The notes under the pieces were generated by a model. It was not told where the DNA came from, searched no databases, and worked only from the letters and a program-made list of their open reading frames with translations. Position numbers and translations under genes: made by a program. From contig CAWIJL010000003.1 of assembly GCA_963836405.1 (NCBI GenBank), positions 496,001 to 560,000 of the forward strand: 64,000 nt of DNA, read 5' to 3'. Numbering within the stretch: position 1 is the stretch's first letter; each line of letters begins with the position of its first letter. Shown here in pieces: positions 1-8,749 of the stretch. This DNA comes from CAWIJJ01 sp963836405. GTDB lineage: Bacteria > Acidobacteriota > Terriglobia > Bryobacterales > Bryobacteraceae.

Positions 1-1
1 G

Positions 2-505
2 GCGCTCGGAAACGTGCCCGGCCGCTTCGAGCGCGTGGATCAGGGCCAGCCGTTCGTGGTGGTTGTGGACTACGCCCATACCGACGATGCTCTGCGGAAT
101 GTGATCGCAGTGGCCCGGGGGCTCAATCCGCGACGGGTGATCACGCTGTTCGGCTGCGGCGGCGACCGCGACCGGACCAAGCGGCCGTTGATGGGCCAGG
201 CGGCGGCGGAGGCGAGCGATTTCGTGGTGCTCACGAGCGACAATCCCCGCTCCGAGGATCCGCTGGCGATCATGAACGACGCTCTGGTGGGAGTCCGGCG
301 GGTGGACGTTCCGCACATCGTGGAACCAGATCGGGCAACCGCGATCGGGCGCGCGCTGCAGGAGGCGCGTGAGGGCGACATCGTCATTCTGGCCGGAAAG
401 GGACACGAAACGTGCCAGGTGCTCAGAGACAAGACGATCGCCTTCGACGACCGCGAGGTGGCGCGAGAAGTGCTGAAGGGTTACGGGTATCGGAAGCCCG
501 GCTAA
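2..505 (+). CDS. murE: UDP-N-acetylmuramoyl-tripeptide synthetase MurE, C-terminal part
   Basis: This is the 3' part of MurE, the cytoplasmic ligase that adds the third stem-peptide residue to UDP-MurNAc-L-Ala-D-Glu. The frame is open from the left window edge, so the N-terminal and most of the central domain lie outside. Visible family landmarks are the VPGRFE segment just inside the edge, DYAHTDDAL, the DNPRSEDP motif and AGKGHE near the end. In this family DNPR is the signature of meso-diaminopimelate specificity, as expected for a Gram-negative-type wall. The stop lies 2 bases before murF, so it heads the visible dcw operon. Identity is very secure; only completeness is limited. Confidence 0.96.
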   Translation, partial: ALGNVPGRFERVDQGQPFVVVVDYAHTDDALRNVIAVARGLNPRRVITLFGCGGDRDRTKRPLMGQAAAEASDFVVLTSDNPRSEDPLAIMNDALVGVRRVDVPHIVEPDRATAIGRALQEAREGDIVILAGKGHETCQVLRDKTIAFDDREVAREVLKGYGYRKPG

Positions 506-507
506 CC

Positions 508-1845
508 ATGACCTTTGATTTGGCAACAGTTGCCGCCGCAATAGGGGCCGCCGGAACGCCGCCCCCGGCGCTTGTGACCGGTTGGAGCGTGGACAGCCGG
601 ACACAAAATCCAGGGGACGCGTATTTCGCCATCCGCGGGCCGAACCACGACGGCCACCAATTCGTGGATGCGGTGCTGACCAACGGCGCGGCTGGCGCCG
701 TTGTGGAACGTCCAGGCGGCTCTGCGCGGGAATTGCAGGTTGCGGACACGCGCCGGGCTTTGGGTCAACTCGCGGCTTGGGCGCGGGCGCAGTGGGGGGG
801 CGTGGTCATTGGCGTGACGGGCAGCGCGGGCAAGACCACAACCAAGGATATCGTCGCCCACCTGCTGGCGGTCGAACACAAGGTGGGCCGCACCGTCGGC
901 AATCTGAACAACGATATCGGCGTGCCGCTATCCATCCTGCGGCTGCCCGAAGACTGCCGCATGGCGGTGCTCGAGATGGGAATGAACCACGCGGGCGAAA
1001 TTCGCGATCTGGCGGCGATTGCCCGGCCGGACTGCGGGATAGTGACCAACGTCGGCTACGCGCATGCAGAATTCTTCGAATCGATCGACGGCATCGCCGC
1101 CGCCAAGCGGGAATTGATCGAGGGCCTTCCGGAGCATGGCATCGCCATCCTCAATGCGGACGACGAGCGGGTGCGCCGCTTTCGCGACACGCACTCGGGA
1201 CGCGCCGTGCTGTTCGGGTTCGCCGAAGACGCCGATGTCCGCGCCACGAACGTGGAGGCGACGGCGTCCGGCACGCGCTTCGATGCGATGGGAGTGGCCT
1301 TTGAAACCGGATTGACGGGCCGGCACTCGGTGCTCAACCTGCTGGCCGGGATCGCCGCGGCCACCTCGTTCGGCATCGCGCCGGAACGGCTCCGCGACGC
1401 GGTGCGCTCGTTCGCGGCGGGGAAGATGCGCGGCGAGCGGTTGGAGCAGCGGGGGATCGTCATCTGGAACGACTGCTATAACTCCAATCCGGAGGCTGCC
1501 AGGTCCATGCTGGACGTGCTGCGGCAAACCTCCGCGCTGCGGCGCATCGCCGTGCTCGGGGAAATGCGGGAACTCGGAAACAGCGCGGCCGCCCTGCATT
1601 GCGAGGTGGGCACATATGCGGCGCAGAGCGGCGTGGACTACCTGGTGGGTGTGGGCGGGCATGCCCGGGATATGGTCGAAGGGGCGGTGGCGGCGGGAAT
1701 GCCTCGCGAAGGCGTGCAGTTTTTCGAGAACTCCGTCGATGCGGGAGACTTTGTCCGGCAGGTGGCGCGCGCCGGCGACGCCGTCCTCTTTAAGGGGTCG
1801 CGCGGCGTACGGGTCGAACTCGCGCTGGAGAGGTTCCTGGCCTAG
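508..1845 (+). CDS. murF: UDP-MurNAc-tripeptide--D-alanyl-D-alanine ligase MurF
   Basis: MurF is the cytoplasmic ATP-dependent ligase that adds D-Ala-D-Ala to the UDP-MurNAc tripeptide, completing the soluble peptidoglycan precursor. The 445-residue protein matches the normal family length. It shows the Mur-ligase P-loop GVTGSAGKTTTKD near residue 102, NLNNDIGVPL after it, EMGMNHAGEI in the central domain, and DCYNSNPEA near residue 328 in the C-terminal domain. An in-frame start further upstream at 412 exists, but it would overlap murE by 94 bases; the ATG at 508 begins right after the murE stop and gives the expected N-terminus. It is followed 2 bases later by mraY. Confidence 0.97.
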   Translation: MTFDLATVAAAIGAAGTPPPALVTGWSVDSRTQNPGDAYFAIRGPNHDGHQFVDAVLTNGAAGAVVERPGGSARELQVADTRRALGQLAAWARAQWGGVVIGVTGSAGKTTTKDIVAHLLAVEHKVGRTVGNLNNDIGVPLSILRLPEDCRMAVLEMGMNHAGEIRDLAAIARPDCGIVTNVGYAHAEFFESIDGIAAAKRELIEGLPEHGIAILNADDERVRRFRDTHSGRAVLFGFAEDADVRATNVEATASGTRFDAMGVAFETGLTGRHSVLNLLAGIAAATSFGIAPERLRDAVRSFAAGKMRGERLEQRGIVIWNDCYNSNPEAARSMLDVLRQTSALRRIAVLGEMRELGNSAAALHCEVGTYAAQSGVDYLVGVGGHARDMVEGAVAAGMPREGVQFFENSVDAGDFVRQVARAGDAVLFKGSRGVRVELALERFLA

Positions 1846-1847
1846 CC

Positions 1848-2984
1848 ATGCTCTACTACCTGCTCTACGAACAGCTTTACCGGCACTTCAGTCCTTTCCG
1901 CGTGTTCGGCTACATCACCTCGCGAACGATGTTTGCGAGCATCACGGCGCTGTTCCTGTGCGTGGCGCTGGGTCCCTGGCTGATTGAGAAGCTTCGCGAA
2001 TTCCAGATCGGGCAATACATCCGCGAGGAAGGACCGAAGTCGCACCAGAAAAAGGCGGGTACGCCCACCATGGGCGGCGTACTCATCATCATTTCCATCG
2101 TGATTCCGACGCTGCTCTGGGCCGACCTCCGGTTTGGTTACGTCTGGATCGCATTGGCGGCGCTGCTCGGGTATGGCTGGATCGGCTTCCTGGACGACTA
2201 CGCCAAGATCACGCGCCGCCGCAATCTCGGCCTGAGCGGCCGGCGGAAGCTGGTCTACCAGTTCGGGCTGGGATTCTCCTTTGCCGGGTTGCTGCTCCTG
2301 ATGCGGGCTTACGGCGACTATTCGACGGCGATGAATGTGCCGTTTCTGAAACAGTTCAGCCCCGCGCTGCTGATCGAATCGCTGCTGCGGAACCCCTGGA
2401 CCTACGTGATCGGCGTGGCGCCGTTCTGCATTTTCGTGTCGCTGGTGGTGGTGTTCATGTCCAACGCCGTGAACCTGACCGACGGGCTCGACGGGCTCGC
2501 CATCGGGCTGATGGTGATCGCGGCGGGAGCGCTCACAGTGCTGACCTATGCCGGCGGACATGCCGAACTGGCGCAGTACCTTCAACTCGCGCGCAATCCG
2601 CGCACTGGAGAGCTGACCATCTTCTGCGGCGCAATGACCGGCGCGAGCCTGGGCTTCCTCTGGTACAACGCGCATCCGGCGGAGATCTTCATGGGCGATG
2701 TGGGCTCGCTCGGGCTGGGCGGAGCGATGGCCGTGGTGGCCGTCCTGATCAAGCAAGAGTTGCTGCTGCTGTTCATCGGCGGCATCTTCATCCTGGAGGC
2801 GCTGTCGGTGATTCTCCAGGTAGGGAGCTACAAGCTGCGTGGTGGCAAGCGCATCTTCAAAATGGCTCCGCTGCACCACCACTTCGAGGCGCTGGGCTGG
2901 ACCGAATCCAAGATCATCGCGCGCTTCTGGATTGCGGGGCTGGTGTTTGCCCTCTTCGCGCTGACCACATTGAAGTTGAGATAG
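1848..2984 (+). CDS. mraY: Phospho-N-acetylmuramoyl-pentapeptide transferase MraY
   Basis: MraY is the integral membrane enzyme that transfers phospho-MurNAc-pentapeptide from UDP to undecaprenyl phosphate, giving lipid I. The 378-residue protein has about ten hydrophobic segments. It carries the family motifs FLDDYAKI in the second cytoplasmic region, NAVNLTDGLDGLA in the middle, and the histidine motif MAPLHHHFE near residue 340. It sits between murF (2-base gap) and murD (3-base gap), so it is translated as part of the dcw operon. Length and motif order are normal and nothing looks damaged. Confidence 0.97.
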   Translation: MLYYLLYEQLYRHFSPFRVFGYITSRTMFASITALFLCVALGPWLIEKLREFQIGQYIREEGPKSHQKKAGTPTMGGVLIIISIVIPTLLWADLRFGYVWIALAALLGYGWIGFLDDYAKITRRRNLGLSGRRKLVYQFGLGFSFAGLLLLMRAYGDYSTAMNVPFLKQFSPALLIESLLRNPWTYVIGVAPFCIFVSLVVVFMSNAVNLTDGLDGLAIGLMVIAAGALTVLTYAGGHAELAQYLQLARNPRTGELTIFCGAMTGASLGFLWYNAHPAEIFMGDVGSLGLGGAMAVVAVLIKQELLLLFIGGIFILEALSVILQVGSYKLRGGKRIFKMAPLHHHFEALGWTESKIIARFWIAGLVFALFALTTLKLR

Positions 2985-2987
2985 GGA

Positions 2988-4328
2988 ATGGAACTCGAGC
3001 GAAAACGCGCGCTGGTGGTAGGGATGAAGAAGTCGGGCCTTGCTTCGGCCCGCCTGCTTTCCGAGCATGGAGCGGCGGTGCGCGCCACCGACCTGAAGCC
3101 GCTGGAGGAACTTGCGGAGGCGGCGGAGACGCTCGGGGCGCTCGGGATTCCGTTCACCCGGCAATCGCCGAAAGTGTTCGAAAACTGCGACCTGATCGTG
3201 ATTTCCCCGGACGTCCCGGCCGATCTGCCGGCGCTTGAAGAGGCGCGCGGCCAGGGCGTGCCGGTGATCGGCGAAGTGGAACTGGCGGCGCCGTTTTTGC
3301 GCGGCCGAAACATCGGTATCACCGGCTCTAACGGAAAGACCACCACCACCAGCCTGGTTTTCCACATCCTGCACGAAGCGGGAGTGCCGGCGCAGGTGGG
3401 TGGGAATATCGGAACCGCGGTCACGTCCATGATCGCCGGTTCGCGCGACGATGGCTGGAACGTGCTGGAGCTGTCCAGCTTTCAACTGGAAACCATCGAA
3501 GCGTTTCGCGCGCATATCGGGCTCGCCCTGAACGTCACGCAGAACCACCTGGACCGCCACCACACTTTTGAACGATATGCCGCCGCCAAGGGCCGGCTCT
3601 TCGAAACCCAGCAGGCGGGCGACTACGCCGTGCTCAACGCCGACGATCCGATTTGCGCGAGCTTCGCCGGGCGCACGCCCGCGGGTGTGCAGTGGTTCAG
3701 CAGTTCGCGTAAAGTGACGCCGGGGGCGAGTCTGTGCGGAGAAAAGCTGGTTCTCGACGGCAAGCTGCTGATGGAAGCGGGGGAAATTCCGATCCGCGGC
3801 CGCCACAACGTCGAAAATGTGCTGGCAGCGTCGATCGCCGCGGCGCGCGCGGGCGTCGGGCACGAAGCCATCGCGGCCGCGGTGCGCACGTTCCGCGCGG
3901 TGGAGCACCGGCTGGAATTCGTGCGAAGCCTCAACGGCGTGGGTTTCTATAACGATTCGAAGGCGACCAGTGTGGACGCAACCCTGAAAGCGTTGGAAGC
4001 GTTTTCGGGCGGCGTCTGGGTAATCCTCGGCGGCAAGGACAAAGGCCTCGATTACGCTGCGCTGCGCGCGCCGCTCGCCTCCAAGGCGCGCGCGGCGCTG
4101 CTGATCGGCGCGGCCGCGGGTAAGATTGCGGCGCAGATTGCCGGCTCGGTGCCCCTGGTGGAAGCGAAGACGCTCGAGGCGGCGGTGAAATACGGTTTTG
4201 AAAACGCGCTGCCGGGAGACACCGTCCTGCTGGCCCCCGCCTGCGCCAGTTTCGACCAGTTCCGCAGCTACGAACACCGGGGAGAGGTCTTCAAGCGGCT
4301 GGTTGGCGAATTGAAGCCGGAGGATTGA
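2988..4328 (+). CDS. murD: UDP-N-acetylmuramoyl-L-alanine--D-glutamate ligase MurD
   Basis: MurD is the cytoplasmic ligase that adds D-glutamate to UDP-MurNAc-L-Ala. The 446-residue protein has the expected three-domain layout: an N-terminal UDP-binding region beginning with the KRALVVGMKKSG stretch, the ATP-binding P-loop GITGSNGKTTTTS near residue 112, NVTQNHLDRH in the central domain, and NDSKATSVDAT with LGGKDKG in the C-terminal domain. The stop is separated by one base from the ftsW start, which suggests translational coupling. No alterations of key residues were noticed. Confidence 0.97.
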   Translation: MELERKRALVVGMKKSGLASARLLSEHGAAVRATDLKPLEELAEAAETLGALGIPFTRQSPKVFENCDLIVISPDVPADLPALEEARGQGVPVIGEVELAAPFLRGRNIGITGSNGKTTTTSLVFHILHEAGVPAQVGGNIGTAVTSMIAGSRDDGWNVLELSSFQLETIEAFRAHIGLALNVTQNHLDRHHTFERYAAAKGRLFETQQAGDYAVLNADDPICASFAGRTPAGVQWFSSSRKVTPGASLCGEKLVLDGKLLMEAGEIPIRGRHNVENVLAASIAAARAGVGHEAIAAAVRTFRAVEHRLEFVRSLNGVGFYNDSKATSVDATLKALEAFSGGVWVILGGKDKGLDYAALRAPLASKARAALLIGAAAGKIAAQIAGSVPLVEAKTLEAAVKYGFENALPGDTVLLAPACASFDQFRSYEHRGEVFKRLVGELKPED

Positions 4329-4329
4329 T

Positions 4330-5478
4330 ATGTCGCAACGTCTCAAAACCGACTGGTACCTGTTCGCCACCATCCTGGTCATGGTGTCGTTCGGACTGCT
4401 CATGGTGTACAGCGCGTCTTCCGTGATGGCGCGCATGGACGAACGCTTCAATTCAGGCTGGTACTTCGTCAGCCGTCAGGGCGGGTGGGCCATCGTTTCC
4501 GTGGCCATCATGATGGTGCTGAAGAAGACCAACTACCGCAAGTTCAACAGCCCGGCGGTCGCTTTTCCGGCGGTCAGCCTGGCGCTGGTGCTGCTCGCGG
4601 CGGCTTATGCAATCGATACGGCGCACCACCGCTGGATTCGTGTCGGACCGGTGGGCGCGCAGCCGAGCGAGCTGGCCAAGCCGGCGCTGGTCATCTTCCT
4701 CGCTTTCTTTGTTTCCTGGCGCGGCCGCGCCATCAATAACCCCCGGCACACGCTGGTGCCGGCGGCGCTCGCGGTAGGGCTGGTGATCTTTGCGGTGGTG
4801 GTGGCCGACCTGGGCACGGCGGTGGTGCTGGGAGCCACGGCGGCAGTGGTCTTCTTCGTGGCCGGGCTGCGCCCGCGGTACTGCGCCATTGCAGCGGCAG
4901 TGGCCCTGTTGGGGGTAGGTGTCTCGATTTACCGGGAGCCGTTTCGGCTGGCGAGGGTGGTACGCTTCTTCGATCCCGAGTTCCGCCTGGTGGCGAAGTT
5001 CGACCCGCAGGGAACCATCAAGGCGCGGATGGAAAAATCCCTGACCACGCGCGATACCAACTACCAGTTGCGCATGTCCAAAATCGCGGTCGGGGCGGGT
5101 GGACCGACCGGCGTAGGCCTGATGAACGGGAAGCAGAAACTGCTGTACCTGCCCGAAGCGCATACCGACTTCATCTACGCGGTGGTAGCCGAAGAGTTGG
5201 GACTGTTCGGGTCCGCCGGTCTGCTGCTCGGCTTCTGCATTGTGCTCTGGCGGGGGTTCAGGGCCTCCTGGCGGATGAGCGACGAATTCGGCCGCTACCT
5301 GGCGCTGGGAATCACGGTGGTGATCGTGGTCCAGGGGCTGATCAACATGAGCGTCGTGCTCGGTATGATGCCGACGAAAGGAATCCCGCTGCCTATGATC
5401 AGCTACGGCGGCAGCTCACTCTTCAGCACGCTGGCGCTGCTGGGCATGCTCATGAACATTTCGGAGCACGCGGGCTGA
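4330..5478 (+). CDS. ftsW: Peptidoglycan glycosyltransferase FtsW (SEDS family)
   Basis: FtsW is the SEDS-family polytopic membrane glycosyltransferase that polymerises lipid II at the division septum, working with a class B penicillin-binding protein. The 382-residue protein has about ten hydrophobic segments. It contains VYSASSVMA in the first segment, QPSELAKPA in the middle, and the hallmark C-terminal GIPLPMISYGGSS. The family is split between FtsW and RodA; the position between murD and murG in the dcw cluster argues for FtsW. murG starts 2 bases after the stop. Confidence 0.95.
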   Translation: MSQRLKTDWYLFATILVMVSFGLLMVYSASSVMARMDERFNSGWYFVSRQGGWAIVSVAIMMVLKKTNYRKFNSPAVAFPAVSLALVLLAAAYAIDTAHHRWIRVGPVGAQPSELAKPALVIFLAFFVSWRGRAINNPRHTLVPAALAVGLVIFAVVVADLGTAVVLGATAAVVFFVAGLRPRYCAIAAAVALLGVGVSIYREPFRLARVVRFFDPEFRLVAKFDPQGTIKARMEKSLTTRDTNYQLRMSKIAVGAGGPTGVGLMNGKQKLLYLPEAHTDFIYAVVAEELGLFGSAGLLLGFCIVLWRGFRASWRMSDEFGRYLALGITVVIVVQGLINMSVVLGMMPTKGIPLPMISYGGSSLFSTLALLGMLMNISEHAG

Positions 5479-5480
5479 CG

Positions 5481-6542
5481 ATGCAGTTTTTGATGGCTGG
5501 GGGAGGTTCGGGGGGACACGTGATACCGGCGCTGGCCGTGGCCCGCGAGCTGCGCGCGCGCGGCCACGAACCGTTCTTCGTCGGCACTGAGCGTGGCCTC
5601 GAGAGCAAGCTGGTTCCCGCGGAGGGCTTCAGCCTGGAGAAGATCCGCATCGGCGCGCTCAACCGTGTCGGTTTCCGGCAGCGCTGCGCCACCATGGTGC
5701 AACTGCCGCTGGTGACGTACGGCTGCGGTGGCTGCGTGCGGAGGGCGGCGGCGGTTTTCAGCATGGGCGGATATGTGGCCGGGCCGCCGGTGATCGCGGC
5801 GCTTGCCCGCCGGATCCCGCTGGTGGTGATGGAGCCGAACGCAATCGCGGGCTTTACCAACCGGGCTATCGGCAAGCTGGTGGCGAGGGCACTGATTTCA
5901 TTTCCCGAGACGGCGCGGTATTTCCGCGCGGGCCGCACGGAGCTGACCGGCCTTCCGGTGCGGGAGGAGTTTTTCGCCATCCCGCAGAAACCACGGGGTC
6001 CGGTGTTGAACGTGTTGACCACCGGCGGCAGCCAGGGTTCGCGCACGCTCAACCAGGCGGCTCGGGACAGTTGGTCGCTGTTCCGGAGCGCGGCCGTTCC
6101 GGTACGGCTGGTTCACCAGACCGGACCGGAAGGGTTCGACCGCATGCGCGAAGATTTCGCCGCATCCGGGTTGGATGGAGAAGTGACCGCGTTCATCCGG
6201 GACATGCCCGGGGCGTTCGCCGCCGCCGACATCGTAGTCTGCCGGTCCGGCGCGGGCGCGGTTTCCGAGCTGGCGGCAGCGGGAAAGCCGTCCCTGCTGG
6301 TGCCCTTTCCATTCGCCGCCGACGATCACCAGACGCGCAACGCGGAAGCCATGGAACGCGCCGGAGCGTCGCGGCTGGTGCCGGATGCGGATCTGACGGG
6401 CGCTTCACTGGCGGCGGCGGTTCTGGACCTCGCCGGTACGGCCGGCACCCTCGAACAAATGGGAGAGGCCGCGCGGCGGCTGGCGAAACCCGGCGCCGCG
6501 GCGCGCGCGGCAGACATATTAGAGGAGGTGGCGCGCCGCTGA
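5481..6542 (+). CDS. murG: UDP-GlcNAc--undecaprenyl-PP-MurNAc-pentapeptide GlcNAc transferase MurG
   Basis: MurG is the membrane-associated GT-B glycosyltransferase that converts lipid I to lipid II on the cytoplasmic face. The 353-residue protein starts with the glycine-rich motif GGGSGGHVIPALAVA. It has MGGYVAGPPV and MEPNAIAGFTNR in the N-terminal Rossmann domain, TGGSQGSRTLN in the linker to the C-terminal domain, and CRSGAGAVSELAAAGKPS, which forms the UDP-GlcNAc site. It closely follows ftsW. A 56-base gap to murC, the largest inside this cluster, follows it and holds a possible promoter. Confidence 0.96.
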   Translation: MQFLMAGGGSGGHVIPALAVARELRARGHEPFFVGTERGLESKLVPAEGFSLEKIRIGALNRVGFRQRCATMVQLPLVTYGCGGCVRRAAAVFSMGGYVAGPPVIAALARRIPLVVMEPNAIAGFTNRAIGKLVARALISFPETARYFRAGRTELTGLPVREEFFAIPQKPRGPVLNVLTTGGSQGSRTLNQAARDSWSLFRSAAVPVRLVHQTGPEGFDRMREDFAASGLDGEVTAFIRDMPGAFAAADIVVCRSGAGAVSELAAAGKPSLLVPFPFAADDHQTRNAEAMERAGASRLVPDADLTGASLAAAVLDLAGTAGTLEQMGEAARRLAKPGAAARAADILEEVARR

Positions 6543-6558
6543 AACCGTCAAATTTCCA

Positions 6559-6592
6559 TTGACAGTTCGGCGGCGAGCCGAAACAATACACT
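6559..6592 (+). promoter_or_regulatory. Possible internal promoter ahead of murC
   Basis: The 56-base murG-murC gap contains a perfect TTGACA at 6559-6564. TACACT at 6587-6592 is a possible -10, but the 22-base spacer is longer than the usual 16-18. A 6-bp inverted repeat (TTCGGC/GCCGAA) lies inside the spacer. The location is sensible because the gap is the only sizeable one in the cluster, but the poor spacing keeps confidence low. Confidence 0.3.
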
Positions 6593-6598
6593 AAGTAA

Positions 6599-7978
6599 AT
6601 GTTTTTCCGCCCGCAGCATTTTCACTTTACCGGAATCGGCGGCATCGGCATGAGCGGCATCGCCGAGGTTCTATTGAACCTGGGATACCGCATCAGCGGA
6701 TCGGACGCGAAGCTTTCTCCAATCACGGACCGCCTGCAAGCGATGGGAGCCACCATCTTCGAGGGCCACGATGCGTCCAATCTGGGCGGGGCGCGGGCGC
6801 TGGTGGTGAGCTCGGCGGTGGACGAGATGAATCCCGAGGTGCAGGAAGCGCGGCGCCTTCAGATTCCGGTGATCCCCCGCGGCGAACTGTTGGCCGAACT
6901 GATGCGGCTCAAGTACGGGATCGCGGTATCGGGCAGCCACGGCAAGACCACCACCACGTCGATGACGGCCACCATCCTGAGCGCGGCCGGTCTCGATCCC
7001 ACAGTGGTCGTGGGCGGCCGTGTGGGAACCATGGGCGGCTCCAACGCGCGCGTGGGCAAAAGCGACTTTCTGGTCGTCGAGTCGGACGAAAGCGACGGCT
7101 CGTTCCTGAAGCTCGCGCCCATCGTCGCCGTGGTGACGAATATCGACCGGGAGCACCTCGATCACTATCCGTCCCTCGAGTCGATCCGCTCCGCGTTCAT
7201 CGAGTTCGTGAACAAGGTGCCGTTCTACGGGACGGTCATCGTCTGCCTGGATGACGCCAACGTGCAGGGTATCCTGCCGGAAGTGAAGCGGCGGACCATC
7301 ACCTATGGGACGACGGCGCAGGCGGACATGCAGGCCATGGATATCGGCTGCGGCCACTTTTCCACCGATTTCCGGCTGGAATATCGCGGCAAAGACCTGG
7401 GCCGGTTCCATTTGCGGATTCCCGGCACTCACAACGTGCTGAACGCCATGGCTGCCGTAGCGGTAGCCCTGGAACTCGAAGTGAAGCCGGACGTGGTTCG
7501 GGACGCGCTGGCGAGTTTCAGCGGCGTGGACCGGCGCTTCCAGGTCCGCGGCGTCGAGCGCGGCATTACGGTAGTGGACGATTACGGCCATCATCCGACC
7601 GAGATCCACGCCACCCTCGATGGCGCGCGGCAGTGCGGTTTCCGGAGAGTCCACGTGCTGTTCCAGCCGCACCGCTACAGCCGCACGTTTCACCTGATGG
7701 ACGAGTTCGCCGGGGCGTTCCACCAGGCCGACTCGCTGTTCGTGCTGGATATCTACGCTGCGTCCGAACGCCCGATCGAGGGAGTGAGCGCGGAGGCTCT
7801 GGTCGAGCGGATCCGTCAGTTCGGCCACCGTTCGGCCGAGTACGTGGGTTCGATGGATCGCGGCGTGGAAGCGCTGCTCGACGCCGTGCGCGATGGAGAC
7901 CTGATCCTGACTCTGGGGGCCGGCAATGTCTGGCAGGCGGGCGAGAAGGTGCTGGCGCGCCTGCGGGAGAAACCCTGA
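6599..7978 (+). CDS. murC: UDP-N-acetylmuramate--L-alanine ligase MurC
   Basis: MurC is the cytoplasmic ligase that adds L-alanine to UDP-MurNAc, the first stem-peptide residue. The 459-residue protein has the N-terminal glycine-rich GIGGIGMSGIAEVL, the P-loop SGSHGKTTTT near residue 117, ESDESDGSFL, and the C-terminal domain with DDYGHHPTEI and QPHRYSRT. These place it in MurC rather than Mpl. Its TGA overlaps the ftsQ ATG by one base. In many bacteria murB or ddl follows here; neither does in this window. Confidence 0.97.
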   Translation: MFFRPQHFHFTGIGGIGMSGIAEVLLNLGYRISGSDAKLSPITDRLQAMGATIFEGHDASNLGGARALVVSSAVDEMNPEVQEARRLQIPVIPRGELLAELMRLKYGIAVSGSHGKTTTTSMTATILSAAGLDPTVVVGGRVGTMGGSNARVGKSDFLVVESDESDGSFLKLAPIVAVVTNIDREHLDHYPSLESIRSAFIEFVNKVPFYGTVIVCLDDANVQGILPEVKRRTITYGTTAQADMQAMDIGCGHFSTDFRLEYRGKDLGRFHLRIPGTHNVLNAMAAVAVALELEVKPDVVRDALASFSGVDRRFQVRGVERGITVVDDYGHHPTEIHATLDGARQCGFRRVHVLFQPHRYSRTFHLMDEFAGAFHQADSLFVLDIYAASERPIEGVSAEALVERIRQFGHRSAEYVGSMDRGVEALLDAVRDGDLILTLGAGNVWQAGEKVLARLREKP

Positions 7979-8745
7979 TGGCGCGCGAATCGAAGAGGCA
8001 GGCAAGCGGAATTCAATGGAGGCTGTGGCTGGGGCTGACGGCGGGTGTGCTGGTCTTCGCCGGCATGGCGTGGGCGGCATCCAAGATACGCCACTACGCC
8101 CTGACCAGCCCGAATTTCCAGCTTTCCCGATCGCTGCCGGATTCGATCGCGGTGCACGGCCTGGCGCACGCTTCCCGCGTGAGGGTGCAGAGCGTCTTCG
8201 CGACCGATTTCGATCGCAGCGTGTTCGCCGTGCCCCTGGCCGAGCGGCGGCGGAGGCTGCTCGGAATCGACTGGGTGGAGAGCGCCTCGGTGTCCCGCAT
8301 TCTGCCGCGGCGACTGGTGGTGCAGATCCGCGAGCGCAAGCCGGTAGCCTTCTGCGTGCTCCGCGGCCACGTGTTCCTGCTGGACGCGTTCGGCGTCCTC
8401 CTCGAACAGACGCCACAGGCGAAGTTCGTGCTGCCGGTGCTCCAGGGCGTGGAGCCGAACGAGCCTGAGAGCGTGCGCCGGGAGCGCGTGCAGGCCATGC
8501 TCGAGGTACTGAAGGGGCTCGACTCCCATGCCAGCGAGATCTCGGAAATCAACGCTGCCGATACCTCGAACATCCGCGTGACGGCGAAGATCGAGGGCCG
8601 CGCGGTGGAACTGATTCTGGGCGACGGCGACTATGGGCGGCGCTATCAAAATTTCTTGAACAATTATCCGGAGATCCGGAAACGGTCGCCGGCGGTGAAA
8701 ATCTTTGACCTGCGGTTGGACGACCGCATCACGGTAAAGGAATGA
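7978..8745 (+). CDS. ftsQ: Cell division protein FtsQ
   Basis: FtsQ is a bitopic inner-membrane divisome scaffold that links FtsB/FtsL to the other division proteins. The 255-residue protein has a short basic cytoplasmic tail, one transmembrane helix near residues 16-38, and a periplasmic part with a POTRA-like region and the conserved stretch SVSRILPRRLVVQIRERKPV. A longer open frame extends upstream inside murC, but the ATG at 7978 overlaps the murC stop (TGATG) and gives a normal topology. FtsQ sequences are weakly conserved, so the call relies on topology, this motif and the murC-ftsA position. Confidence 0.9.
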   Translation: MARESKRQASGIQWRLWLGLTAGVLVFAGMAWAASKIRHYALTSPNFQLSRSLPDSIAVHGLAHASRVRVQSVFATDFDRSVFAVPLAERRRRLLGIDWVESASVSRILPRRLVVQIRERKPVAFCVLRGHVFLLDAFGVLLEQTPQAKFVLPVLQGVEPNEPESVRRERVQAMLEVLKGLDSHASEISEINAADTSNIRVTAKIEGRAVELILGDGDYGRRYQNFLNNYPEIRKRSPAVKIFDLRLDDRITVKE

Positions 8746-8749
8746 AGCC

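Noticed and set aside
1842..4451. A long 869-codon reading frame on the minus strand
   Set aside because: It lies opposite mraY and murD, whose conserved motifs are certain. High GC leaves long antisense frames open, and its composition (many Arg, His, Gln) is typical of such shadows.
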